Position numbers and translations under genes: made by a program
Shown: piece after piece, positions 1 to 6,093 of the stretch
Numbering within the stretch: the stretch's first letter is position 1
Layout of the letters: the number at the start of each line of letters is the position of its first letter
From: JANRLJ01 sp034437895
GTDB taxonomy: Bacteria > Chloroflexota > Anaerolineae > Aggregatilineales > Phototrophicaceae
Direction: 5' to 3'
Assembly (NCBI GenBank): GCA_034437895.1
Contig: DAOTTO010000023.1
Coordinates: forward strand, 1 to 7,385
Length of the DNA: 7,385 nt
Notes under the pieces: model-generated
Database searches by the model: none
What the model saw: only the letters and a program-made list of their open reading frames with translations
What the model was told of the DNA's origin: nothing

Positions 1-500
1 ATCGCTTGCATGTCGAACTTAACCAGTTCCTGACTGACGGATGCCAGCGGCGAAAAGCGACCTAACTTGTTTGCCCACGTCACAATATTGTCTACGCGGC
101 TCTGCACCGACGGCGGCAGCCAACCATTCGGACGACGGCGGTTATTAAACCGCGCTGGACGATAGCGGGTATGACGCGCCCTACGACCCCGCCGCAATGA
201 GCGCCGCGATTCGAGCGCATCTTTGATCTGCTGCCCACGATGGGCTAATTCCGCCGACCAGATCAAGCGTTTACCCCGTTTGAAGTCTGCGACTAACGCT
301 ATGCCCGTCGTTTTGCTGCCGGGATCAACTTTGAAGGCGATAGGCTGCACATCGCCGCCGTCCCGTTCTTTCAGGATGATCGTAAAAGGATATTGGCGAT
401 AGACTGCCGCTTTCCCTTTGTCCAGTAGCTCCCGCGCCCGTGCCGGATGGCAAGGCATGAGGGGCTGTTTGTTGCGGTCTAGTACAAATACACGTTGCAT
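1..500 (-). CDS. iscB: RNA-guided endonuclease IscB, N-terminal 166 residues (gene runs off the left edge)
   Basis: IscB is the RNA-guided DNA nuclease ancestral to Cas9; it uses an omega-RNA to cut DNA with RuvC and HNH sites. The frame is open from ATG at 500 to base 1. Residues 1-50 form the PLMP domain, with the literal PLMP at 13-16 and the typical PCHPARARELL and KGKAAV. The RuvC-I strand follows as AFKVDPGSKTTGIAL, with catalytic Asp59. An arginine-rich bridge helix spans about 89-123 (SRRSLRRGRRARHTRYRPARF at 98-118). A long-helix segment leads to QELVKFDMQA at 157-166, where Glu158 is probably the RuvC-II acid. Everything after this, including the HNH domain (expected to begin a few tens of residues on) and RuvC-III, is outside the window. 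An AAAGG Shine-Dalgarno at 509-513 lies 8 bases before the ATG and fixes the start. A non-coding RNA on the same strand just upstream fits an IscB locus. No frameshift or stop is seen in the visible part, so it may be active. TnpB is excluded by the PLMP domain. Confidence 0.93.
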   Translation of the reverse strand, partial: MQRVFVLDRNKQPLMPCHPARARELLDKGKAAVYRQYPFTIILKERDGGDVQPIAFKVDPGSKTTGIALVADFKRGKRLIWSAELAHRGQQIKDALESRRSLRRGRRARHTRYRPARFNNRRRPNGWLPPSVQSRVDNIVTWANKLGRFSPLASVSQELVKFDMQA

Positions 501-552
501 GAAAGTTACCTTTCGTTTCTCGGATTGCTCCGGGTAAAGTCTTCCTCGACAA

Positions 553-753
553 TGTTATGTGGTGGTTTTGTGTACACGACACTGGTTTAGACCCTCAACC
601 TGTTTAATCGTGTACCGCAGAGTTCAGGGCTGGAACGTCACCCTGAAGTGCCTATTTATTCACCGCTAACGGAGTTCCCCGAAGGGAGCTAAGTCTGGTC
701 AGCACGGCTTGCATTGCTACAAGCCCCTAGCTTTAGCTATGGGGTCGCTGACC
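553..753 (-). ncRNA. Omega-RNA (HEARO RNA) scaffold of the IscB element
   Basis: The gap between the chrB-like gene and iscB is full of nested pairings when read on the minus strand, as expected for the guide RNA of IscB. From 5' to 3': GGTCAGC (753-747) closes with GCTGACC (703-697) around two hairpins, one at 744-724 (CCCC-A-TAGCT over AGCTA-GGGG) and one at 723-708 (CTTG/CAAG). Next come a CCC-UUCG-GGG tetraloop hairpin (686-677), a CCG/CGG hairpin (672-663), a 7-bp stem TTCAGGG (647-641) with CCCTGAA (629-623), and a long-range helix GTACACG (615-609) with CGTGTAC (578-572) that encloses GGTT/AACC (600-584). The 3' limit is uncertain, between about 572 and the ribosome binding site at 513. 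In this family the guide is the flanking DNA immediately 5' of the scaffold, here around 754-770 inside the chrB-like gene. The fold comes from hand pairing, not from a covariance model. Confidence 0.82.
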
Positions 754-1170
754 CCCTCCCTGCAAACTTAATAAGGCGGCGCGAACTTCTTTGCCCAGCG
801 ACGATTCAAAATAATCTTGCAAATGGGTTTGTTGATAGCGTCGAGAAAGCGCTGTGAGGTCGCTGTCGTCTTTTCGGAGGTCGTTGAGGATCGCCTGATA
901 GCCTTGATCCACTTGTATGATGAATTGTTGAACCAGAAGCTCATTCTGACCATTGAAAGCCTGCGTTGCTTCCCACAAGGTCGCTGTGCCTTCCATTTCG
1001 TGAATTTCCGCCACGAGCCATTGCAGTTGTTCGCGGGTGCGCTCATTGGCTGGCAGCACCCACGCCGCATCATGCAGCAAGATCGCTCCAAGACGCTTGA
1101 GCTTACGCCAGATATACACGCGGCGCGAAGTGGGTTCACTTGAAACTTTATAGGTCAGCAGCAGCCACAT
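733..1170 (-). CDS. ChrB N-terminal-domain protein, C-terminal tail replaced by the IscB element
   Basis: The 145-residue product matches the ChrB N-terminal domain. It has WLLLTYKV at the start, then SRRVYIWRKLKRLGAILLHDAAWVLP, TREQLQWLVAEI, and the later ALSRRYQQTHLQDYFESSLGKEVRAALL. In proteobacterial ChrB this domain belongs to the chromate-responsive regulator of the ChrA efflux pump. The function of stand-alone copies is not established and no chrA is visible here. The ATG at 1170 is preferred over an in-frame TTG at 1173 because a GGTGA sits 5 bases upstream of the ATG. The last residues (about GGGQRPHS) and the stop are encoded by omega-RNA sequence, since the stop falls inside the RNA's first hairpin. 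The native C-terminus has therefore been replaced. From memory of the family, natural members end close to this point, so the loss may be only a few residues and the protein could still fold. Confidence 0.8.
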   Translation of the reverse strand: MWLLLTYKVSSEPTSRRVYIWRKLKRLGAILLHDAAWVLPANERTREQLQWLVAEIHEMEGTATLWEATQAFNGQNELLVQQFIIQVDQGYQAILNDLRKDDSDLTALSRRYQQTHLQDYFESSLGKEVRAALLSLQGGGQRPHS

Positions 1171-1184
1171 CAATCACCATAAAA

Positions 1185-1198
1185 GTAACGATGGTTAC
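1185..1198. promoter_or_regulatory. Dyad gtaac-gatg-gttac, possible operator of the chrB-like gene
   Basis: A perfect inverted repeat of two 5-base arms with a 4-base spacer lies 15 bases upstream of the chrB-like ATG, in AT-rich DNA. Its position suits a repressor site overlapping the start of transcription. It could instead be a small hairpin in the 5' leader. The binding protein is unknown, and no regulator is encoded nearby unless the ChrB-like protein itself acts here. Confidence 0.4.
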
Positions 1199-1200
1199 AT

Positions 1201-1356
1201 TTTAGCATTGATTTTGTGCAGGTGTCAAGCCCTCACGATAGCAGGCAGTGGCTATAAGCATGGGTACTGTAGGGAGTGATCTGCGTGTCACTCCCGGCGG
1301 CCTCGCGGGGAAAGTCAAGCAAATGGATAAAGTCTAGTTTATGGTCTTGCTTCTGC
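1201..1356. other. Gene-free gap between cytochrome c and chrB-like genes
   Basis: No plausible gene is present. It should hold the promoter of the chrB-like gene (minus strand, right side of 1200) and the 3' end of the cytochrome c transcript. The one clear structure is the hairpin at 1272-1295, listed separately. Confidence 0.6.
1272..1295 (-). terminator. Perfect 8-bp stem-loop downstream of the cytochrome c gene
   Basis: GGGAGTGA (1272-1279) pairs fully with TCACTCCC (1288-1295) over an 8-base loop, about 60 bases past the cytochrome c stop. There is no run of T on either side, so it is not a textbook intrinsic terminator. It may protect the 3' end of the transcript, mark a factor-dependent terminator, or be a repeat remnant. 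A second GC-rich stretch lies beside it at 1293-1310. Confidence 0.35.
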
Positions 1357-1785
1357 CTAAAGTGAGAAAAGATACGCGATTAAATCCAATAAATCCTCTT
1401 CAGAAAGGAACTGTCCATAATTGGCAAACATGAGGTTCTCATAGCCTTCGACGACGTAACTGCCGGGGTCTAAAATGCTCTGGCGGATGTATTCCTCAGC
1501 GGAAAGGTTGGCGATGCGCTCACTCGCTTGCTGACTAATGTCGGCCAGTGTCGGCCCTATCGTGCGGCCTGGGCGGAAAAGCCCCCCCGTTTGTACCGCA
1601 TGACAGGCGATACAAGAAACAACCCCACCTCCCATATCACTAAAAAGTATTTCGCCGCGTCCAGCATCGCCTGTTGCGACTGTTGGCGCTGGCATCTGCG
1701 TGATGGGCGTAAACGTGTCCCAAAAAATGACACACGAAGCCAACAGAGGCGTTAAACAGATTAGACCGATTAAAAAACGTTTCAT
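1357..1785 (-). CDS. Lipoprotein c-type cytochrome (mono-heme, class I-like)
   Basis: A small exported electron carrier of 142 residues. MKRFLIGLICLTPLLASC is a lipoprotein signal ending in a lipobox LASC with Cys18 as the lipid anchor, so the mature protein should be tethered to the outer face of the membrane. CIACH (58-62) binds one heme covalently, with His62 as the proximal ligand. Met119 in ENLMFANYGQFLSEEDLLDLIAYL is the probable second ligand, in the usual place before the C-terminal helix. The ATG at 1785 is chosen over an in-frame TTG at 1800 because GAGGG lies 5 bases before it and the signal peptide then starts cleanly with MKR. It follows the ScyD-like gene by 77 bases on the same strand and may share its transcript. 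The electron partner is unknown; the neighbouring secreted propeller is a candidate by context only. Confidence 0.9.
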   Translation of the reverse strand: MKRFLIGLICLTPLLASCVIFWDTFTPITQMPAPTVATGDAGRGEILFSDMGGGVVSCIACHAVQTGGLFRPGRTIGPTLADISQQASERIANLSAEEYIRQSILDPGSYVVEGYENLMFANYGQFLSEEDLLDLIAYLFSL

Positions 1786-1810
1786 CTCGCCCTCAATCAA
1801 TAGACAATGA

Positions 1811-1834
1811 AGGGCGAACCCGCTGGCTCGCCCT
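1811..1834 (-). terminator. Stem-loop between the ScyD-like and cytochrome c genes
   Basis: AGGGCGA (1811-1817) pairs perfectly with TCGCCCT (1828-1834), extended by CC/GG across one mismatch. On the minus strand it lies 28 bases past the ScyD-like stop and is followed by a weakly T-rich TTCATTGTCTATT. It may be a partial terminator that lowers cytochrome expression relative to the propeller gene. The T tract is poor, so full termination is doubtful. Confidence 0.45.
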
Positions 1835-1862
1835 CCAATTTAAGATATTCTTATCAGAAAAG

Positions 1863-2900
1863 CTATCCCGCTGCGGGCAGCCGAATAATGCTGCCGTCTC
1901 CCGCCGCGACGAAAACCGAGCCGACACTGGCGACAATGCCGCCATCAGGTGCTTCGGCTAAAGCGAAGGGGAAGTTTAGCCCTTCGGCAACCGCCGTTAC
2001 TTCACCCTCCACGATGCGCGAGATTGTGCCGGGTAAAATGTCTTGCGGGCCGCCGGGGCCGAATCCTGCCAATTCTGCGAAGTAGATGCTGCCATCGCTG
2101 GCGACAAGCACATCGGTGACAGCCGTATAGCCGTCAAACGATGCCAGTTCTTCGCTGCCGTCGGCGCTGTAATGCTTGACACTGCCGGCCTCTGTTGCGA
2201 TGCCTTGCCCCAAGAAGGCAACCCATACTGTCCCATCCTCGGCAAAATCGAAGCCGACAGGGACGGGGTTGGTATCCCATGTCTTGAAGACCGTCAGGCC
2301 AGAGTCTTCTACCCAACTGTAAAGGGTATTTGCACCGGTATCGAGGATATAAACCGTCCCATCCGGTGCAATATCGATGTCATTGGGATTGCTGTAGATT
2401 TCTTCGGTGGTGTCGGGATTATTGGCAATTTCGTAAGCAAGGAGATCGATAAAATTCCTGACGCGGTAAATCTCGTTTTCACCATAGACGACTTTTTCAA
2501 GTTGGACGACGGCTGTATTAAAGGGCGAAATGCCCGGCCCTTCCGACATCACCAGCCACAGCCCGTTTTCTGTTGGCAGAACACGCTGTACACCCAACGG
2601 CCCGCCGCTGTAGCTGGGTAAATTAGGCAGAACAACCGTTACAGTGCCATCAGGAGAAATCATCAAGACATCCGCAGTTGCTCCTGCGCTGATGGGTTGT
2701 CCAAATTCGTCTGTGCCTTCTAATTGAGTGGTGCCGCCTGTGCCTGCCTCTGCCACCCATAAATTGCCATCGGCATCATAAGCGATTCCGCGTGGATAGG
2801 TTAATCCTGAAGCGATAACTATGTCATCCTGTGCCGCAAGCGGGACAGAAAACAAAAGCAAACTCACCAAACCAAGTAGTAGAACGCTTAATTTCCGCAT
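1863..2900 (-). CDS. ScyD/ScyE-family secreted beta-propeller protein
   Basis: The 345-residue product has a signal peptide, MRKLSVLLLGLVSLLLFSVPLAA, with likely cleavage after Ala23. The rest is made of NHL/SMP-30-like blades, recognised by repeated phrases such as LTYPRGIAYDADGNLWVAEAG, NDIDIAPDGTVYILDTG, PVGFDFAEDGTVWVAF, TDVLVASDGSIYFAEL and FPFALAEAPDGGIVAS. The long linker NPDTTEEIYSNPNDID and the overall layout match proteins annotated as ScyD/ScyE. In cyanobacteria these names belong to genes of the scytonemin cluster, but no scytonemin genes are seen here and homologues occur widely with unknown roles. No catalytic residues can be assigned. The ATG at 2900 is chosen because AAAGGGG lies 8-9 bases upstream. 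An in-frame ATG at 2942 falls within the predicted -10 box and would precede the signal peptide. A cytochrome c gene follows on the same strand. Confidence 0.85.
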   Translation of the reverse strand: MRKLSVLLLGLVSLLLFSVPLAAQDDIVIASGLTYPRGIAYDADGNLWVAEAGTGGTTQLEGTDEFGQPISAGATADVLMISPDGTVTVVLPNLPSYSGGPLGVQRVLPTENGLWLVMSEGPGISPFNTAVVQLEKVVYGENEIYRVRNFIDLLAYEIANNPDTTEEIYSNPNDIDIAPDGTVYILDTGANTLYSWVEDSGLTVFKTWDTNPVPVGFDFAEDGTVWVAFLGQGIATEAGSVKHYSADGSEELASFDGYTAVTDVLVASDGSIYFAELAGFGPGGPQDILPGTISRIVEGEVTAVAEGLNFPFALAEAPDGGIVASVGSVFVAAGDGSIIRLPAAG

Positions 2901-2937
2901 TGTTATTCCCCTTTGAATGATCGTGTCTACAAAAACT

Positions 2938-2965
2938 ATCATAGGGGATTTTTGAGTTTGTGCAA
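2938..2965 (-). promoter_or_regulatory. Sigma-70-like promoter of the ScyD-like gene
   Basis: On the minus strand TTGCAC (2965-2960) and TATGAT (2943-2938) are separated by 16 bases. The -10 matches the consensus at five of six positions; the -35 is weak. Transcription would start near 2931, giving a leader of about 30 bases before the ATG at 2900 and excluding a start at 2942. Confidence 0.55.
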
Positions 2966-3040
2966 CTGATTTGGCCTCATGCTGGATGGATTCAACTCGT
3001 GAGGGAAAGGTAATGAGATGAGTGGCATAAGGGCGAGAAG

Positions 3041-3071
3041 TGACGCTGGGGCTGCGTTTCCCTATGCGTCA
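3041..3071 (-). terminator. Weak stem-loop after the polyketide synthase gene
   Basis: TGACGC (3041-3046) pairs with GCGTCA (3066-3071) over a 19-base loop, just past the polyketide synthase stop at 3089. There is no T tract, so it is only a candidate for the 3' end of the three-gene operon. Confidence 0.25.
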
Positions 3072-3088
3072 TGATTCCCGATTTGTGC

Positions 3089-4156
3089 CTACGTCCATTG
3101 CACCAGCAGCGCTTCCATTGTTAAGCCGGGGCCAAACGCCATCATGACCCCATAATCGCCCGCTACAGGTGAGCCGATCTGCATAATACGCTCCAGCACA
3201 AATAAAACAGTGGGTGAGGACATATTGCCATAATCGCGCAGAATATCGAGTGAAAACTGTATCTGAGCATCGGACAAGCCAAGCTGCGTTTGAATATGCT
3301 CAACGATTTTTTTACTGCCGGGGTGAATCGCCCAGAATTTGATGTCCTCACAAGAAAGACCATTTCTAGTCAGCAGGCGCTCGGTAAAGTTGCGGATATT
3401 GGCCGCCAGCAGATCGGGAATGTAGCTGGAAAGATACATACGGAAGCCGTGATCGGTAAGCGTAAACGACATTTGGTCGAGGGTCTGGTAATCGCAGTAA
3501 GTTTCCGCGTCGATGATTTGCGGTCCGCGTGATTGGGTTGCAGTCGTGCTGCTGCCGATAAGCATCATCGCCGCGCCATCTGAGAAAAGAGAAGTGGAAA
3601 CCATGCTCTCGGAAGACTCATCAAATTGCAGGTGAATGGTGCATAATTCAAGCGTCAGCACCAACGCCAGCCGATTCTCATACGCTTTTACACTCTCCAA
3701 AGCGCGGCGGATGGCAGGGAAGGCGGCATAACAGCCCATGCCAAGAATACACGTCCGGCTGAGATTGGGGCGCATCCCAAGTTCACGCGCAAGATGGAGG
3801 TCAAGGCCGGGCGTATCAAATCCCGTACAGGACACGACGATAAAGGTTGAAATTTCATGTGGTGCTATACCCGCCCGTTCCAAACCGCAGCGGATCACTT
3901 CGCCGCCGAGTTTGATAGCTTCTTGCATATACAGGGCGTTACGCTGTTCGGTGGTTTTGTTTTCGGTAAAATAGGTTTCTTCAACAACGGAATGGCGAAA
4001 TTCAACACCAGACTGCTCAAAAAGCGCATGAACCGCACGTTCACGCCGTTCCGATTGAATATCAAGCAGATTCACGTAAAAGCTGGAAATTTCATGCTGG
4101 CTGTAACGCCTGTACGGGACAGCCGTTTGTAACGCCAGAGTCATTGGATGTGCCAT
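3089..4156 (-). CDS. Type III polyketide synthase (chalcone/alkylresorcinol synthase family)
   Basis: This homodimeric ketosynthase would condense an acyl-CoA starter with malonyl-CoA units and cyclise the product to a resorcinol, pyrone or similar ring. The 355-residue length is normal for bacterial members. The catalytic triad is visible: Cys142 in GMGCYAAFPAIRRA, His278 in WAIHPGSKKIV and Asn311 in YGNMSSPTVLFVL. The C-terminal loop FGPGLTMEALLVQW matches the GFGPG region, and GFDTPGLDLHL (112-122) is also typical. The gatekeeper Phe of plant chalcone synthase (Phe215) is kept as Phe191 in LFSDGAA, but the Phe265 position reads as Met240 in FRMYL. Thr197 appears to be His175 in ELCTIHLQ. 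A reshaped pocket could accept long acyl starters. The ATG at 4156 lies 7 bases after the stop of the FAD gene, with only a weak GGTAG upstream, so it is probably translationally coupled. MAHPM also allows a start at 4144, which has no better ribosome site. The starter and product cannot be read from sequence. Confidence 0.95.
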   Translation of the reverse strand: MAHPMTLALQTAVPYRRYSQHEISSFYVNLLDIQSERRERAVHALFEQSGVEFRHSVVEETYFTENKTTEQRNALYMQEAIKLGGEVIRCGLERAGIAPHEISTFIVVSCTGFDTPGLDLHLARELGMRPNLSRTCILGMGCYAAFPAIRRALESVKAYENRLALVLTLELCTIHLQFDESSESMVSTSLFSDGAAMMLIGSSTTATQSRGPQIIDAETYCDYQTLDQMSFTLTDHGFRMYLSSYIPDLLAANIRNFTERLLTRNGLSCEDIKFWAIHPGSKKIVEHIQTQLGLSDAQIQFSLDILRDYGNMSSPTVLFVLERIMQIGSPVAGDYGVMMAFGPGLTMEALLVQWT

Positions 4157-4163
4157 ATCAAGA

Positions 4164-5318
4164 CTACCGTTCTACTAAATGTAAATTACGAGTCTGGGCT
4201 ACGATAAAATGGCCTAATGCGGGAAAACGATTGAGGATATGCAGCCCCGGCGTTAGGAGCGCAGGCCGCAGCATGACGGATTGCAACAGCCGTCCCAAGC
4301 GAATACGGCTGTGGAAGGTTCTATCCCAACTACGCGCATAATTCTGTTTCATCACATCGGCGCTCACCTCATCAGCGAGATAACGCTCAACAGCACGCGC
4401 CGCCAGCCTGCCGCTGTGGAGCGCCATCGCCATGCCATCGCCTGCCAGCGGCGCAATCATGCCAGCAGCATCTCCCGCCATCAACACATCGCCTTCCAAC
4501 GAAGATTTATTCATGAACGGGACTTGTCCGATGCTCAGCCATGCTGGATCGACGGGTATCGCGCCCGATAACCAAGCCGCGAGGTGTGGATTTTGAGCGC
4601 ACATCCATTGGATGAACCTCTCCACTGGAGCAGGAGCGCCGTGTGTCGCCTTTTGGAACACGTCCTGACGTACCAGCAGGCAAACATTCGTCTGACCATT
4701 TTCAATTTCTGACATGCCGCAGTAGCCGCCCGGAAAGACATGCAGATCAATATGATTGGGCAGCGGGGAGCCGATAAAATGGCGCTTGAGGCCGATATAA
4801 GGCTGGGGACGGTGCAGAAATGACCGGTTTAAAACGCGGTCTAGAGTGCTGCGCTTACCGTATGCGGCGATCACAGTCTTCGCCTCAAAGGTCTTGATTC
4901 CTGCTTGGCTGCGGGTCGTAAGGCAAAAATTTGTCGCAAGGCTGCCGCTGATTTCGGTGACTCGTGTCCCGCTGTGGAGCGTTACGCCCTGTTCGACAGC
5001 ATAATGCGCCAGTGCTTCATCTAATGCGTAGCGGCTGATGCCTAGCGCAGGAGCAGGAAGTTTTGAGCGCCATACGCTGCCATCGGGTGCGGTCACACAC
5101 ACCGTTTGAATGGAGACAGGTTTCAACTTTTGCAATTCGGGCAAGAATCCCGACTCGGCAAACAGCGCGGTACATTCCGGCGAGAGGAATTCGCCGCACA
5201 CTTTGGGATGCGGATATTCTGCTGCCTCTAGCAGGAGTACGCGCCGCTTTTTTTGTGCCAACGTAATCGCCGCGTTACATCCGGCGAGGCCGCCGCCGAT
5301 AATGGCTGCATCAAACAA
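4164..5318 (-). CDS. FAD-dependent oxidoreductase (geranylgeranyl reductase/UbiH-like, NAD(P)-binding Rossmann)
   Basis: A 384-residue flavoprotein of the p-hydroxybenzoate hydroxylase fold. The FAD-binding GxGxxG is AIIGGGLAGCNAAITLA near residue 5, with the acidic LLLEAAE after the second strand. KVCGEFLSP (39-47) is the conserved loop seen in geranylgeranyl-reductase-like enzymes. The DG motif region is VLMAGDAAGMIAPLAGDGMAMAL (about 277-299), which binds the FAD ribityl and pyrophosphate. The substrate is unknown. In the polyketide operon it most likely hydroxylates or oxidises, or possibly reduces, the ring or side chain made by the type III synthase. The start is TTG at 5318, supported by GGAG at 5326-5329 seven bases upstream. 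It overlaps the methyltransferase end by 8 bases, implying coupled translation. The geranylgeranyl-reductase resemblance leaves open a role in lipid or isoprenoid saturation. Confidence 0.9.
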   Translation of the reverse strand: MFDAAIIGGGLAGCNAAITLAQKKRRVLLLEAAEYPHPKVCGEFLSPECTALFAESGFLPELQKLKPVSIQTVCVTAPDGSVWRSKLPAPALGISRYALDEALAHYAVEQGVTLHSGTRVTEISGSLATNFCLTTRSQAGIKTFEAKTVIAAYGKRSTLDRVLNRSFLHRPQPYIGLKRHFIGSPLPNHIDLHVFPGGYCGMSEIENGQTNVCLLVRQDVFQKATHGAPAPVERFIQWMCAQNPHLAAWLSGAIPVDPAWLSIGQVPFMNKSSLEGDVLMAGDAAGMIAPLAGDGMAMALHSGRLAARAVERYLADEVSADVMKQNYARSWDRTFHSRIRLGRLLQSVMLRPALLTPGLHILNRFPALGHFIVAQTRNLHLVER

Positions 5319-6093
5319 GAGGTTTCTCCGCGATAAGCGTCATACGCCAAGGGAAATGGGTATAAATCCGCACATTTTTTAAGCCAGCAGCTTGTGCCAA
5401 AATGGATAATTCTCCCGGTGTATAAGCGCGTCGAATCGAAAGGATGCCGTCATGCCGCGTCAGGTAATGACGGGCGAACAGCGGCTGAATCAAGCGGAAA
5501 GCAATAAGCGGCAGATAGCCGCGTGTCAGGTCGCTCATGATGATGCCGCGCTGCGCGAGATGATAAGTGTGCGCTAGAAAGTCGATGATCTGTTGAGGCG
5601 AAAGATGATGAAGAAATAAAGTGGAAATATAGTAATCGACACTTTGCGGCGCGAAAGGCAGGCTAGACGCATCACCTTGCAGGAGATGAATATTCGAGGT
5701 GTGCGATGCCTTTGCCTCATGTTCACGCGCCATAGCCAAATTACGCGCTGATAGATCAAGCGGGTAAAGGGTGATAGGGAGGCGATGCTGCCGCGCCCAT
5801 TGTGCGATGAAAAACGCCATTTCTCCCGCACCCGTTCCAATATCGACAATCCGCAGCGGCGCTTTCTGCCGCCGAAGCAGCGGAAACAGATGGCGCGTTA
5901 AGGCTAGAACGCCGCCCAACCAGCGGTTAATCACCCACATTTCATGCAGATTCATCCGTACATCTGATTCGGAACCAGCGCCTTGATCGAGCAGTTCTGG
6001 CTGATCTTTGCGCGGGGGACTCCAAAACAAAAGCCGATTAAAATAAGAGACTTTAGGAGGAAGCGTATAATCGACCATGACTTCCGATACCAT
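5311..6093 (-). CDS. SAM-dependent class I methyltransferase
   Basis: A 260-residue methyltransferase, first gene of the polyketide operon. Motif I is VDIGTGAGEMAFFIA (83-97), with YPLDLS (110-115) as the acidic second strand, GDASSLPF (140-147) as motif III and STLFLHHLSP (157-166) as motif IV. The C-terminal half has SDLTRGYLPLIAFRL (187-201), similar to methyltransferases beside type III polyketide synthases as I recall them. It probably O-methylates a phenolic or pyrone hydroxyl made by the polyketide synthase, by analogy with the Streptomyces srs operon, where a synthase, methyltransferase and flavin monooxygenase give methylated phenolic lipids. Two starts are possible. The ATG at 6093 has no clear ribosome site; the ATG at 6078 has GGAAG but only 2-3 bases away. 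I keep the longer one without certainty. Its last 8 bases overlap the FAD gene. C- or N-methylation is not excluded. Confidence 0.9.
   Translation of the reverse strand: MVSEVMVDYTLPPKVSYFNRLLFWSPPRKDQPELLDQGAGSESDVRMNLHEMWVINRWLGGVLALTRHLFPLLRRQKAPLRIVDIGTGAGEMAFFIAQWARQHRLPITLYPLDLSARNLAMAREHEAKASHTSNIHLLQGDASSLPFAPQSVDYYISTLFLHHLSPQQIIDFLAHTYHLAQRGIIMSDLTRGYLPLIAFRLIQPLFARHYLTRHDGILSIRRAYTPGELSILAQAAGLKNVRIYTHFPWRMTLIAEKPLV

Larger units (their letters stand above)
1..753 (-). mobile_element. IscB-encoding IS200/605-like (HEARO) element, 5' part, cut by window edge
   Basis: The iscB coding region and its upstream structured RNA together form the 5' portion of an IscB-type mobile element. 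The end near 753 is placed where the first RNA helix (747-753 pairing with 697-703) begins and where the chrB-like reading frame stops resembling its family. The other end, with the HNH half of iscB and the target-adjacent motif, lies beyond base 1. No TnpA transposase is visible, which is usual because most IscB elements depend on a transposase supplied in trans. The exact junction is inferred and could be off by 5-10 bases. Confidence 0.75.

Noticed and set aside
325..582. 85-codon minus-strand frame spanning the iscB start
   Set aside because: It is out of frame with the clearly conserved IscB reading frame and shows no family features; a shadow.
553..753. CRISPR repeat, riboswitch or tRNA as the explanation for the structured RNA
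   Set aside because: There are no repeated spacers, no cloverleaf and no known riboswitch core, and the adjacent downstream IscB explains it as omega-RNA.
768..1143. Long frames on both strands over the chrB-like gene
   Set aside because: They have no recognisable motifs, while the minus frame 1170-733 matches the ChrB N-terminal domain.
2043..2621. 192-codon plus-strand frame opposite the ScyD-like gene
   Set aside because: It lies entirely antisense to a well-supported propeller gene, with cysteine-rich non-family sequence; a shadow of GC-rich codon use.
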